64,000 nt of DNA, taken from positions 1 to 64,000 of the forward strand of contig JAOHSH010000004.1 of the NCBI GenBank assembly GCA_028122555.1, read 5' to 3'. The notes below the pieces were generated by a model that worked only from the letters and a program-made list of their open reading frames with translations, did no database searches and had not been told where the DNA came from. Origin of the DNA: Methylophilaceae bacterium (lineage in GTDB: Bacteria; Pseudomonadota; Gammaproteobacteria; Burkholderiales; Methylophilaceae). Below are positions 37,277 through 46,750 of the stretch, piece after piece. The stretch's first letter is position 1, and each line of letters begins with the position of its first letter. The position numbers were made by a program, and so were the translations under genes.

Positions 37277-37819
37277 ATGGCAAATAGACTAACAAAAATA
37301 TATACCCGTACTGGAGACAAGGGTAAAACAGGTCTTGCTGACGGTTCTCGAGTAGATAAGTTTAATGAACGTATTGAATCATTAGGAAATATTGATGAAT
37401 TAAATTCAATTATTGGGATTATTCTCATAGAAAATTTACCAGCTGATAAGAAAACTATTCTTGAGAAAATACAGCATGACTTATTCGATATTGGCGGAGA
37501 ATTATCAATACCAAATCATATGGTAATTGATGAGGTAAAAATTAATTTCCTTGAAAATAGTCTTGATGAAATGAACAATGATTTACCATCATTAAAAGAA
37601 TTTATTTTACCTGGTGGCTGTAAAGCTTCTTCTTTTTGTCACTTAGCTAGAACAGTCTGCAGAAGAGTAGAAAGAAATTTATTTAAATTAACCCAAACAG
37701 AGAAGGTAAACGAATCGTCGCTTAAATATATTAATCGTCTATCTGATTTTCTTTTTGTTTTAGCTAGATTTTTGAACAAAACTAATGAATTTAGTGATGT
37801 TTTTTGGAAAAAAGAATAA
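37277..37819 (+). CDS. ATP:cob(I)alamin adenosyltransferase (PduO type)
   Basis: Converts cob(I)alamin to adenosylcobalamin. The 180 residues show the PduO N-terminal signature TKIYTRTGDKGKTGLADGSRV, GNIDELNSIIG, and CHLARTVCRRVERN with the LSDFLFVLARFLN end. This suggests use of B12-dependent enzymes, yet no cobalamin biosynthesis or B12-dependent gene is in the window. It starts the pcnB-folK block. Confidence 0.94.
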   Translation: MANRLTKIYTRTGDKGKTGLADGSRVDKFNERIESLGNIDELNSIIGIILIENLPADKKTILEKIQHDLFDIGGELSIPNHMVIDEVKINFLENSLDEMNNDLPSLKEFILPGGCKASSFCHLARTVCRRVERNLFKLTQTEKVNESSLKYINRLSDFLFVLARFLNKTNEFSDVFWKKE

Positions 37820-37835
37820 TCAAAGATATAATTTC

Positions 37836-39083
37836 ATGAATAGTAATCTTCTGAAAGTCTTTCAAAAAAAAATTCATTCTTTTTTTAAACCAAACAGAAT
37901 AAATCACGATTTAATAAGTGAGCCTGCTTTAGATACCATCAAAATACTAAAAAAAAATAACTACGATGCTTTTATAGTTGGTGGGGCAATTCGCGATATT
38001 TTAATGGGCTATAAACCAAAAGACTTTGATATTGCTACTAATGCAACCCCTGAACAAGTAAGATCTGCTTTTAAGAGATCGAGAATTATTGGAAGGAGGT
38101 TTAAGATTGTTCATGTAATATACGGTCGAGAGATAATTGAAGTTTCAACATTTAGATCAAAACCACGTAAAAAAATAGAAATGTCCAATGGGGTTCTAAA
38201 AGATAATGAATATGGGTCAATAGAGGAAGATGCTGAAAGACGAGATTTCACAATTAATGCACTTTATTATGATGTTGAAGATAAAAAGATTATTGATTTT
38301 TTTGGTGGCTTAAATGACATTCAAGATAACCAATTACGTCTTATTGGTGATCCAAAGTTACGTTATAAAGAAGATCCGATTAGAATTCTACGAGCTATTC
38401 GGTTTTCAGCAAAATTAAAAATGGAAATTCATAGCAAAACTCTTAATGAAATAAATAACTCGATGGAATTTCTTAAATCAGTTCCCTACTCACGTTTGTT
38501 TGATGAAGTCATGAAGTTTTTTTTAACAGGTCATGCTGAAGAAAGTATGATGAAATTTAAAAAATATAATTTAGTTAATATTTATTTTCCATCTTTAAAA
38601 AATAATAATAAGATTTTTAAGAACTTTCTATTACAATCTCTTAAAAATACAGATCTAAGAATTAAAAATGGTAAATCTATAAACCCAGGATTTTTATTAG
38701 CAGTTTTCTTATGGCGAGATGTCATTGAGTTATTTGAAAAATATGATAAAAATTTTCCTCATTCTTCCCTAGCCCTAAATAAAGCAATTGACAATACAAT
38801 ATATAAACAATCAAAAATTTTTCCGATACAACGAAGATTCTCAATAACAATGAGTGAGATATGGCGGCTCCAACCAAGATTTAACAGTAAATCGTCAAAA
38901 AAAATTTACAGGCTTTTAAATCATCCCAGATTTAGAGCATCTTACGATTTTTTGTTACTTCGCTGTCAATCATTAGAAATTTCAAAAAGTATCGGTTTAT
39001 GGTGGACTAAATTTATTGAATCGGATAAAAAAAACCAAGATTTACTAATTGCTAATAAAAAAATAGAAGATATAAAAATATGA
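37836..39083 (+). CDS. pcnB: Poly(A) polymerase I (PcnB)
   Basis: Nucleotidyltransferase that polyadenylates RNA 3' ends to promote decay. About 415 residues: the catalytic block AFIVGGAIRDILMGYKPKDFDIATNATPEQV (Asp pair DFD), RDFTINALYYD and RAIRFSAKL. I chose the ATG at 37836 over an in-frame one at 37785 that would lie inside the preceding gene. It is PcnB rather than a CCA-adding enzyme because of the GRRFKIVHVIYGREIIEVSTFR block and the basic C-terminus. Confidence 0.92.
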   Translation: MNSNLLKVFQKKIHSFFKPNRINHDLISEPALDTIKILKKNNYDAFIVGGAIRDILMGYKPKDFDIATNATPEQVRSAFKRSRIIGRRFKIVHVIYGREIIEVSTFRSKPRKKIEMSNGVLKDNEYGSIEEDAERRDFTINALYYDVEDKKIIDFFGGLNDIQDNQLRLIGDPKLRYKEDPIRILRAIRFSAKLKMEIHSKTLNEINNSMEFLKSVPYSRLFDEVMKFFLTGHAEESMMKFKKYNLVNIYFPSLKNNNKIFKNFLLQSLKNTDLRIKNGKSINPGFLLAVFLWRDVIELFEKYDKNFPHSSLALNKAIDNTIYKQSKIFPIQRRFSITMSEIWRLQPRFNSKSSKKIYRLLNHPRFRASYDFLLLRCQSLEISKSIGLWWTKFIESDKKNQDLLIANKKIEDIKI

Positions 39084-39559
39084 ATAATATTTATATCGCC
39101 TTAGGTAGCAACCTTAAAAATCCAAAAAAACAGATTAAAGATGGGATTCAATCTATTAAAAAAATAGACGGTGTTCAAATTTTAAGTAAATCCAAACTTT
39201 ATGAAACTCCTCCAGTTGGAATTTTAGATCAGCCCAACTTTGTAAACGCAGTAATAAAAATTGATTCAGATCTTAGTCCTAATAAGCTTCTTGAAGAACT
39301 TCTAAATATTGAAAATAATGCTGCTCGAGTTAGGATTGATAAGAACGGACCACGAACTCTAGATTTAGATATATTACTTTTTAATGATTTAATTCTTGAT
39401 AAAAAAAATTTAATTATTCCCCACCCAAGAATGCATGAAAGACTATTTGTATTAATACCACTTAAAGATATAGATGAAACTATTGTGATTCCAAATCATG
39501 GTGCAATAATAGATATAATAAATCGACTAACACCAGAAAAAATTATTAGGATTGAATAG
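39080..39559 (+). CDS. folK: 2-amino-4-hydroxy-6-hydroxymethyldihydropteridine pyrophosphokinase FolK
   Basis: Transfers pyrophosphate to the pterin in folate synthesis. The 159 residues include IALGSNLKNP, ETPPVGILDQPNFVNAV and the signature GPRTLDLDILLF followed by IPHPRMHERLFVLIPL. It overlaps pcnB by 4 bases, an order shared with Pseudomonas. Confidence 0.95.
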   Translation: MNNIYIALGSNLKNPKKQIKDGIQSIKKIDGVQILSKSKLYETPPVGILDQPNFVNAVIKIDSDLSPNKLLEELLNIENNAARVRIDKNGPRTLDLDILLFNDLILDKKNLIIPHPRMHERLFVLIPLKDIDETIVIPNHGAIIDIINRLTPEKIIRIE

Positions 39560-39561
39560 TT

Positions 39562-40212
39562 TTGAATATTTTTGAAAAATTCCCTTATATAGTTGTTGAA
39601 GGTCCGATAGGATGTGGAAAATCTACTTTAGCAAAACTTTTATCTAATAAATTTGGTGCTAATATGTTCACTGAAAAAGCAGATAGAAATCCTTTTCTTC
39701 CAAAGTTCTATGAAGATATGAAGCATTATGCTCTTTCAACGCAACTTTTTTTCCTTTTTCAAAGAGCTGAGCAAATTAATGATTTAAATCAACAAGATTT
39801 TTTTAAAAGTGGAATAATTGCTGATTTCTTTCTTCAAAAAGATCCAATATTTGCAAATCTTAATTTAGATAACGAAGAGCTTAAACTTTACACGCAGATT
39901 TATAATTATCTTCATCCTAAAACTCCTGTTCCAGATTTGGTTATATATCTCCAAACTCCAGTAGACCTTCTAAGAAAGCGAGTAGAAAAAAGGAATATAG
40001 GGTATGAACAAAAAATTTCTACGGAATATTTAGAAAAAATTGCAGAGTCTTATAGTAATTACTTTCATAACAATCATCATCAATCTAGAGTTCTCATTAT
40101 AAATAATGAAAATATTGATCTATTGAAAGATAAATCTGCATTAAATATATTAATAGAAAGAATTTATCAGATTAATAGTGTAAGAGAGTTTTTTAATCCA
40201 AAATTAATTTAA
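39562..40212 (+). CDS. Deoxynucleoside kinase (dNK family)
   Basis: Salvage kinase phosphorylating deoxynucleosides. The 216 residues have the P-loop VVEGPIGCGKSTLAK, a lid-like arginine region RKRVEKRNIGYEQ, and the PDLVIYLQTPVDLL block. Proteins of this family lie between folK and panB in many gammaproteobacteria. It starts with TTG. The exact base preference cannot be read from sequence. Confidence 0.88.
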   Translation: MNIFEKFPYIVVEGPIGCGKSTLAKLLSNKFGANMFTEKADRNPFLPKFYEDMKHYALSTQLFFLFQRAEQINDLNQQDFFKSGIIADFFLQKDPIFANLNLDNEELKLYTQIYNYLHPKTPVPDLVIYLQTPVDLLRKRVEKRNIGYEQKISTEYLEKIAESYSNYFHNNHHQSRVLIINNENIDLLKDKSALNILIERIYQINSVREFFNPKLI

Positions 40213-40214
40213 TT

Positions 40215-40943
40215 ATGCGCAACTTAAAAACATTATTTAGTAAAAAAAATATTGCAATTATTACTTGCTATGATGCTACTTTTGCTTCTTATTTATCTAG
40301 TATTGATTGTGATGCACTTTTAGTTGGAGATTCTTTAGGTATGCTTATAAAAGGTCAGTCATCCACACTTGAAGTTAAGATGAGTGAGGTTGTCTATCAC
40401 ACTCAAGCTGTCAGAAGAGGAGCGCCTTTCTTACCAATAATCAGTGATATGCCAAGTAATTCATTTCTTAATAAAAAAATGGCATTAAAAAATGCGAGAT
40501 TACTTATTAATGCAGGTGCTGATATTATTAAAATTGAAGGAGATAGTGATATTCTAGAAATTGTGAAGTACTTGAGTTTAAATAAAATTCCTGTTTGTGG
40601 GCATATAGGATTTATGCCACAAATCAAAAAAGCACAAAATTTAACTGATGAAGAGTTATTTACTAAAGTAAAAAATTTAGAAGATGCTGGTTTAAAAATG
40701 ATTGTGATGTCAATGACTTCATCTAAAAATGATAAAATTATTACTAAGACGCTAAAAATTCCTACTATTGCCTTCAGATCATCTAGTTTCTGCAATGGCG
40801 AAGTAGAGCTACTCTATGATTTACTTGGAATTTCGACATCAAGTCTTACTAATAAAAAAAGAGAAAATGATAAAATGATGTCTTTAATTAAGCTCAATAA
40901 ATTAGAACAATTTATTAAAAAAATTCACGCTCGTAAGATTTAA
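40215..40943 (+). CDS. panB: Divergent ketopantoate hydroxymethyltransferase-like protein PanB
   Basis: PanB makes ketopantoate for pantothenate. At 242 residues it is shorter than the usual 260 or so. The metal ligands and substrate lysine are kept: VGDSLGM (Asp39), SDMP (Asp78), KIEGD (Lys106, Glu108) and GHIGFMPQ. However, the block that should read LE-x-VP has MSMTS, putting Ser166 at the catalytic Glu (E. coli Glu181). The glycine-rich IGIGAG-x-x-CDGQ is replaced by IAFRSSSFCNGE, and the usual GGY-x-VQG loop is absent. It lies in a coupled panB-panC-panD cluster. Activity is doubtful or altered. Confidence 0.85.
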   Translation: MRNLKTLFSKKNIAIITCYDATFASYLSSIDCDALLVGDSLGMLIKGQSSTLEVKMSEVVYHTQAVRRGAPFLPIISDMPSNSFLNKKMALKNARLLINAGADIIKIEGDSDILEIVKYLSLNKIPVCGHIGFMPQIKKAQNLTDEELFTKVKNLEDAGLKMIVMSMTSSKNDKIITKTLKIPTIAFRSSSFCNGEVELLYDLLGISTSSLTNKKRENDKMMSLIKLNKLEQFIKKIHARKI

Positions 40944-41782
40944 TGAAAATAATTAAATTATCCCTAGAACTTGAAAAAAATTTAAAAGGGTTAGAAGACA
41001 TTATTTTAATTCCAACTATGGGTAATTTGCATGAAGGTCATATATCTCTTATAACTGAAGCCAAAAAAATTTCAAACAACATTATTCTTTCGATATTTAT
41101 TAATCCTATTCAATTTAATTCAAAAAATGATCTCGAAAGCTACCCTAGGACGTTAGATAATGACATAAATTTATTGAATAATACTGATGTATCGATACTC
41201 TTTAATCCTTCTGAAGAAGATATTTACCAAAAAAACTCTAAACTTTCCTACAAAATGCCAATGATTTCAAATGAATTATGTGGTAAATCACGGCCAGGAC
41301 ATTTCAAAGGTGTTCTTACAGTAATTGATAGGCTATTCAAACTAATAAAACCATCTTATGCAATTTTTGGAAAAAAAGATTACCAACAATTATATTTAAT
41401 AAAAAAATTTGTCCTTGAATCAAATTTATCTATTAAAATTATAGAGGCTCCTACTATTAGGAGTACAAATAATCTTGCATTAAGTTCTAGAAATAACCTT
41501 CTTAGTACTAAAGATATTAGCAATGCTATCGGCTTATATAAACAACTTCAAATATGTGCTTCTTCTGTAATCAGTGGAGAAAAAATTTATGATGCTGAGC
41601 TTAATGCTAAAGAAAATTTATTGAAAGGAGGCTGGGAAATTGATTATTTTGAAATAAGAAGACAAGCTGATTTAAAAAAACCAACATGCAATGATTTAAA
41701 ACTTGTGGCCCTTGGTGCTGGATATTTTAGCAAGATAAGATTAATTGATAACATAGAATTTTGCATCCCTGCGACTAACTGA
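40943..41782 (+). CDS. panC: Pantothenate synthetase PanC
   Basis: Joins pantoate and beta-alanine. The 279 residues keep the ATP-binding PTMGNLHEGH, NPIQFNSKNDLESYPRTL, GKSRPGHFKGVLTV and FGKKDYQQLYLIKK. The usual DGLALSSRN reads NNLALSSRN. It shares one base with panB. Unlike PanB it looks fully functional, so pantothenate is presumably made or pantoate is taken up. Confidence 0.93.
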   Translation: MKIIKLSLELEKNLKGLEDIILIPTMGNLHEGHISLITEAKKISNNIILSIFINPIQFNSKNDLESYPRTLDNDINLLNNTDVSILFNPSEEDIYQKNSKLSYKMPMISNELCGKSRPGHFKGVLTVIDRLFKLIKPSYAIFGKKDYQQLYLIKKFVLESNLSIKIIEAPTIRSTNNLALSSRNNLLSTKDISNAIGLYKQLQICASSVISGEKIYDAELNAKENLLKGGWEIDYFEIRRQADLKKPTCNDLKLVALGAGYFSKIRLIDNIEFCIPATN

Positions 41783-41818
41783 TTATAATGTGACGATTAA
41801 AACCAATATAAAACGAAT

Positions 41819-42199
41819 ATGCAAAGAGTAATGCTTAAATCAAAACTTCATCGAGTATCAGTGACTCACTCAGAACTTGAATACGAAGGCTCATGTGCAA
41901 TTGATGTGTCGCTTCTGGATGCTGCAAATATAAAAGAATATGAGCAGATATCAATTTATAATATAACGAATGGTCAAAGATTTGTAACTTATGCTATTCA
42001 AGCAGAAAAAGATTCTGGCATTATATCGATAAATGGTGCAGCAGCTCATAAAGCAGACCCAGGTGACAAACTGATTATTGCTACTTTTTCTAATTACAAT
42101 GAAATAGAGCTTGAGAAATATCAACCACTTTTAGTCTACGTTGATCATCAAAATAAAATTACTATAACTAAAAATTCTATTGCGATTCAAGCAGCATAA
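41819..42199 (+). CDS. panD: Aspartate 1-decarboxylase PanD
   Basis: Pyruvoyl enzyme giving beta-alanine for pantothenate. The 126 residues contain the self-processing site EGSCAID (Gly-Ser cleavage at residues 24-25) and [12 protein letters not shown]. It follows panC by 36 bases. In the cluster it completes the pantothenate branch. Confidence 0.95.
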   Translation: MQRVMLKSKLHRVSVTHSELEYEGSCAIDVSLLDAANIKEYEQISIYNITNGQRFVTYAIQAEKDSGIISINGAAAHKADPGDKLIIATFSNYNEIELEKYQPLLVYVDHQNKITITKNSIAIQAA

Positions 42200-42210
42200 A
42201 TTAGAGCCTA

Positions 42211-42540
42211 TTGACTTCAATTATTGATATTAAAAATAACGTGTTGATTGCCTTAGAAGATATTAAGGCTTTTGATATCATTTCAATAGATATAAGAAAG
42301 CAAGATTCTATTGCAGATTATATAATAATCGCAAGTGCATCTTCCTCAAGACAAGCAAAAGCTCTTGCTGAGAATGTCAGAGATAAAATGCAAAAAATAA
42401 ATATTCCTTTAATTGGAATTGAGGGTGAATCTGGAAGTGATTGGCTTTTAGTAGACTTGGGGGATATTATTATTCATATAATGACCCCTACAATAAGAGC
42501 ACATTATAATTTAGAAGAGCTTTGGGTATCTGATAATTAA
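42211..42540 (+). CDS. rsfS: Ribosomal silencing factor RsfS
   Basis: Binds L14 and blocks subunit joining when nutrients are short. The 109 residues show the family pattern: KAFDIISIDIRKQDSIADYIIIASASSSRQAKALAENV split over the core, then GDIIIHIMTPTIRAHYNLEELW. The start is a TTG. It directly precedes rlmH, the usual partner. Confidence 0.93.
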   Translation: MTSIIDIKNNVLIALEDIKAFDIISIDIRKQDSIADYIIIASASSSRQAKALAENVRDKMQKINIPLIGIEGESGSDWLLVDLGDIIIHIMTPTIRAHYNLEELWVSDN

Positions 42541-42555
42541 AAGTGATCTTTAATT

Positions 42556-43017
42556 GTGAAAATAAAAATTATCTCAATAGGAAACAAGCCACCAAAAGAA
42601 ATTCAAAGAATTTTTTTTGAGTATACTTCAAGAATTAGCGATAATTTTAAAATTGAATTAGTAGAAATAAAGTCAGAAAATAAAATTAAACCCACAAAAG
42701 AAAAAAAATTGCTTGAAGCTAAAAAAATCCTTAAATATATTGATACTGATTTTGTTGTCTCCCTTGATGAGAAAGGATCTTCTTGCTCTTCGAAAGGGCT
42801 ATCAAAAAAACTATCAGATTGGATGCAAAACTTTTCTAAAGTAACCTTTATAATTGGTGGTGCTGATGGGTTAGATAAGAAAATTATTGAAAATTCGAAC
42901 TGGGCTTGGAGTCTCTCGGATCTTACACTTCCTCATAATCTAGTAAAAATTATTCTAGTGGAGCAACTTTACAGAGCTTCAACAATCTTAAGTAATCACC
43001 CATATCATCGTGAATAA
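42556..43017 (+). CDS. rlmH: 23S rRNA pseudouridine1915 N3-methyltransferase RlmH
   Basis: SPOUT methyltransferase acting on the 70S ribosome. The 153 residues include FVVSLDEKGSSCSSKGLS, the SAM knot FIIGGADGLD, and LPHNLVKIILVEQLYRAS...HPYHRE. It starts with GTG. The stop overlaps the GTG of the photolyase gene by 8 bases. Confidence 0.95.
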   Translation: MKIKIISIGNKPPKEIQRIFFEYTSRISDNFKIELVEIKSENKIKPTKEKKLLEAKKILKYIDTDFVVSLDEKGSSCSSKGLSKKLSDWMQNFSKVTFIIGGADGLDKKIIENSNWAWSLSDLTLPHNLVKIILVEQLYRASTILSNHPYHRE

Positions 43018-44437
43018 TAATATCAACAATAGTCTGCTATGGCTAAGGAGAGACCTTAGGTTATATGATCACAATGCTCTATTCCAGGCACTGAGGAAAT
43101 CAAAAGCAGTTTATTGTTGTTTTATATTTGATACCAAAATCTTAGAAAAACTAAAAATAAAAAATGATAGAAGAATCGAATTCATATGGCATGCGCTCAA
43201 AGAAATAAAAGAAGATCTTAATAACATAGGCTCAGATCTTATTATAGAGATTGGTGACCCTGTCATTTTAATTCCTTCTCTGATTAAAAAATATAAATGT
43301 AGTGCATTATTTTTAAATAAAGATTATGAAAAATATGCAATAGAACGAGATAAAAAAATTTGTAACACATTACAAAAAGATAATATCGAAACTTATAAAT
43401 ATAAAGATCAAGTAATATTTGAAGAAAAAGAAATTTTAACTCAAAATAATAGTCCTTATACAGTGTTTACACCCTATAAGAATAATCATCTTAAAAAAAT
43501 TTTTAACGAAGGAATTACTCAATTCGATTGTGAGCCCTACAAGATCAACCTAGCACAATTTAAGAATAAACCTCTTCAATCACTTGAAGACATAGGTTTT
43601 AAAGCATCAAATATTTCATCAATTAATCTTCCTTTGGGAACAAAAGGTGGCCGTACATTAATTAAAGATTTTAAAACAAGAATAAAAAATTATAACCACC
43701 ATAGGAATTTTCCAGGTATAAAAGGTGTTTCATATCTCTCAGTACACAATAGATTTGGCACAGTTTCTATAAGGCATCTAGCAAAAATAGCGCTTGAGCA
43801 TAATTCAGAAGGCTCTTCCACCTGGCTTAATGAATTAATCTGGAGAGATTTTTATTTCCAAATACTTTCAAATTTTCCACATATCCAAGAAGGGAAAACC
43901 TTTAAACCTAAATATAATGATCTTAAATTTGAAAATGATTTAGATAAATTTAACGCATGGAAAAAAGGAAACACAGGCTATCCAATTGTTGATGCCGGTA
44001 TGCGTCAATTAAATTCTACTGGATTTATGCACAACAGATTAAGAATGATCATTGCTTGTTTCTTAGTAAAAGATTTATTAATAGACTGGCGTTGGGGTGA
44101 AAAATATTTTTCAGAGCATTTAATTGATTTCGATCTATCTGCAAACAACGGAGGCTGGCAGTGGGCAGCATCTACAGGTTGCGATGCACAACCTTACTTT
44201 AGAATTTTTAATCCTCTTCTTCAATCAGAAAAATTTGATCCTGATGGTAAATTTATAAAAAAATATGTACCAGAATTAGAGTTGCTAAATAAAAAAGAAA
44301 TTCACCAACCATCTGTTTTTTTTAATAAATCACCAAATAATTTTCCAATTAAGTTGGGTACAGATTACCCCTTCCCAATAGTAAATCACGCACTCCAAAA
44401 ACCTAAAGTTATAGCTTTATTTAAAGATGCCTCTTAA
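43010..44437 (+). CDS. phrB: Deoxyribodipyrimidine photolyase (CPD class I)
   Basis: Light-driven repair of UV cyclobutane dimers. The 475 residues have an N-terminal antenna domain (LLWLRRDLRLYDHNAL) and a C-terminal FAD domain with TWLNELIWRDFYFQI, GNTGYPIVDAGMRQL, MHNRLRMI, and the WRWGEKYF...NNGGWQWAASTGCDAQPYFRIFNP end in pieces. It starts with GTG inside rlmH. It fits a sunlit habitat. Confidence 0.95.
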   Translation: MNNNINNSLLWLRRDLRLYDHNALFQALRKSKAVYCCFIFDTKILEKLKIKNDRRIEFIWHALKEIKEDLNNIGSDLIIEIGDPVILIPSLIKKYKCSALFLNKDYEKYAIERDKKICNTLQKDNIETYKYKDQVIFEEKEILTQNNSPYTVFTPYKNNHLKKIFNEGITQFDCEPYKINLAQFKNKPLQSLEDIGFKASNISSINLPLGTKGGRTLIKDFKTRIKNYNHHRNFPGIKGVSYLSVHNRFGTVSIRHLAKIALEHNSEGSSTWLNELIWRDFYFQILSNFPHIQEGKTFKPKYNDLKFENDLDKFNAWKKGNTGYPIVDAGMRQLNSTGFMHNRLRMIIACFLVKDLLIDWRWGEKYFSEHLIDFDLSANNGGWQWAASTGCDAQPYFRIFNPLLQSEKFDPDGKFIKKYVPELELLNKKEIHQPSVFFNKSPNNFPIKLGTDYPFPIVNHALQKPKVIALFKDAS

Positions 44438-44455
44438 TGTTGTTTTTTTACAACA
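44438..44455 (+). other. Hairpin directly after the photolyase stop
   Basis: TGTTGT (44438-44443), six T's, and ACAACA (44450-44455) form a six-pair stem starting at the base after the phrB stop codon. There is no T-run after it, so it is not a standard terminator. It may protect the 3' end. Confidence 0.35.
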
Positions 44456-44529
44456 ATATCCCTTTTATTTTTAATATTCTAAATCTATAAATAGACTTAA
44501 ATACCACAATAAAGGATAATCTATAGCAT

Positions 44530-45327
44530 ATGCGTATATCAAAATTATTTATTGTTTTCCTGCTTATTTTCCAAGTATCGGGCTGTGCAACTCATGCAAA
44601 TCAAGACCCACTAGAAGGCTTCAATAGAGCAATCTATAAGTTTAATGATGTAGCTGATGGTGCAATTATCAAGCCAGTTTCAAAAGGATATAAAAATATA
44701 GCACCCACATTTGTTGTAAAAGGTATTAACAACTTCTTTAATAATATTAGAGATGTAGTAACTGTAATAAATGAATTATTACAAGGCAAGATTAAGTATG
44801 CTGCCAATGATACTGGAAGAGTAATAGTAAATAGCACCATTGGTCTTTTAGGTTTTATTGATGTTCATTCAATAAATGGCGGCGAGAGAAGGAAGGAAGA
44901 TTTTGGTCAAACACTTGGGTACTGGGGTGTTGGTCAGGGAGCATATTTAGTTCTTCCATTTATAGGGCCATCAACAACTAGAGATGCTGTAGGATTTGTA
45001 ACAGATACATTAGCATTTGACCCCATAAGCTATATAAATAATGTTAGAGGAAGAAATCAATTAAGAATTATTCAATTTATTGATGCTCGAACTGAACTTC
45101 TAAATGCATCTTCAATTATGGATGAAGCGTCTTTAGATCCATACGCATTCCAAAGAGATGCATATCTTCAATACCGTGAAGCTCTTGTGCAAGATAAGCC
45201 TTCTGGTGATATTGACTATTCAGATTCTGCAGATGCTGATTACAACTATGAGGCATATACTGAAGAATTTAATGAAACAATTTCAACAGAAAATTCTAAA
45301 ACACAAAAAATTTCTCAAGCAGAATAA
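44530..45327 (+). CDS. mlaA: MlaA/VacJ outer-membrane lipoprotein
   Basis: Removes misplaced phospholipids from the outer leaflet of the outer membrane, passing them to MlaC. The 265 residues have a lipobox VSGC (Cys19), the family core DPLEGFNRAIYKFND, NNFFNNIRDVVTVINELLQGK, GRVIVNSTIGLLGFIDVH and EDFGQTLGYWGVGQGAYLVLP. The C-terminal tail (about 225-265) is acidic and unstructured. The other mla genes are not in this window. Confidence 0.94.
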   Translation: MRISKLFIVFLLIFQVSGCATHANQDPLEGFNRAIYKFNDVADGAIIKPVSKGYKNIAPTFVVKGINNFFNNIRDVVTVINELLQGKIKYAANDTGRVIVNSTIGLLGFIDVHSINGGERRKEDFGQTLGYWGVGQGAYLVLPFIGPSTTRDAVGFVTDTLAFDPISYINNVRGRNQLRIIQFIDARTELLNASSIMDEASLDPYAFQRDAYLQYREALVQDKPSGDIDYSDSADADYNYEAYTEEFNETISTENSKTQKISQAE

Positions 45328-45344
45328 TTAATTATTAAAGTAGT

Positions 45345-46688
45345 TCACGTATTCGCTGCCACTGTCATAGGTTCAATCATAATAGATCCAGTATATTTAG
45401 AACTATTTTGATAAATATCATTTGATATCGCTTTAATATTTAACAACATATCTTTAATATTACTAGCAATAGTAATTTCTTCTACAGCATGTTGAATTTT
45501 TCCTGACTCAATCCAAAAACCGGCGGCACCTCTTGAGTAGTCTCCAGTAACCATATTTAAACCATGTCCTAAAAGTTCAGTAATCAATATACCTTTATCA
45601 ATTCCGCTAACTAACTCTTCAAGAGTTTTATTTGATGAGCTTACAATGAGATTATGTGCACCACCTGAATTTCCAGTAGTTTGCATTCCTAATTTTCTTG
45701 CACTATATGAAGATAAAAGATAACTTTTAAGAAAGCCTTTATCTAAAATATTCTTTTTGGCTAAATAAACGCCCTCGTCATCAAAATTACAGCTTGCATG
45801 ACCTTTTCTAAGGAATGGGTTTTCAATAATCGATAGTGAGTCTGAAGCTATTTTAGTGTCTAATGAGTCTAATAAAAAAGAAGTTTCACGATATAAATTT
45901 CTACCAGAAATAGCAGCTATTAATGAAGAAATAATTGATGTTGCAATTGGAGCCTCGAATATTACAGGGTATTTACCAGTTTTAATTGGCTTTACATCTA
46001 AGCGCTTGATGGCTCTATGGGCGGCATCTTTACCAATTACCATGGTTGGTTTTAAATCTTTATAAGATCTAGATGAACTATAACTATAGTCTCTCTGCAT
46101 ACCTGAGTCACTTTCAGCAACTACAGAACAACTAAGAGAAGATCTAGAGGATGGGTACCCACCAGCAAAACCTGCAGAATTAAGATACACAAATAAATTC
46201 TCAGAAGTACTTAATTGAGCTCCTTCTGAATTTGTTATCTGACTATCAAAATTTAAAGCATAATCTTCACATTCAAGTACTTTTTGAATCATTAATTCTT
46301 GACTATCAAAAGATGGGTCATAAATATTTAAATCTTTAATATCTTTAGAATACAATGTAGGGTCTGCTAATCCAAATGCTTTATCTTCAGCAGTATGTTT
46401 AGCTATCTTACAAGCAGCCATTACACAAGACTCAAGTGCACCATCGTTAAAATCAGAAGTTGATGCAATCCCTTGATGATGGTTAAAAAAAACAGTGGCA
46501 CTTAGACTTTTACCATTGTTTAACTCAATATTTTCTAAATCTCCCATTCGAGAAGCAATAGTTTTACCTTTACTGACGCTAATTTCGACCTCAGATGCAG
46601 TAGCACCATTTTTCTTTGCTATATCTAAAATTTTATTTGAAATTAGATACAAATCGTCTTGAGAGAAGTTAAGAATTTTTACTGCCAT
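45345..46688 (-). CDS. pmbA: Metalloprotease-related protein PmbA/TldE
   Basis: TldE-like partner of the TldD/TldE protease, which processes modified peptides such as microcins. About 447 residues with the family start (ATASEVEISVSKGKTI), SSLSCSVVAE and the C-terminal LGHGLNMVTGDYSRGAAGFWIE. I prefer the internal Met at 46688 (MAVKILNFSQ); an in-frame ATG at 46718 would add ten residues. It is divergent from darP, an arrangement common in gammaproteobacteria. No tldD is in this window. Confidence 0.92.
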   Translation of the reverse strand: MAVKILNFSQDDLYLISNKILDIAKKNGATASEVEISVSKGKTIASRMGDLENIELNNGKSLSATVFFNHHQGIASTSDFNDGALESCVMAACKIAKHTAEDKAFGLADPTLYSKDIKDLNIYDPSFDSQELMIQKVLECEDYALNFDSQITNSEGAQLSTSENLFVYLNSAGFAGGYPSSRSSLSCSVVAESDSGMQRDYSYSSSRSYKDLKPTMVIGKDAAHRAIKRLDVKPIKTGKYPVIFEAPIATSIISSLIAAISGRNLYRETSFLLDSLDTKIASDSLSIIENPFLRKGHASCNFDDEGVYLAKKNILDKGFLKSYLLSSYSARKLGMQTTGNSGGAHNLIVSSSNKTLEELVSGIDKGILITELLGHGLNMVTGDYSRGAAGFWIESGKIQHAVEEITIASNIKDMLLNIKAISNDIYQNSSKYTGSIMIEPMTVAANT

Positions 46689-46750
46689 AAAAAATACTTT
46701 CATTAAAACTGATATCATACAGAATCATTGGGAGAATTAGGCATTAAGTC

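Noticed and set aside
45323-45336. AATAATTAATTATT palindrome at the mlaA/pmbA convergent junction
   Set aside because: Pure A/T with no T-run after it. Such palindromes are expected by chance in sequence this AT-rich.
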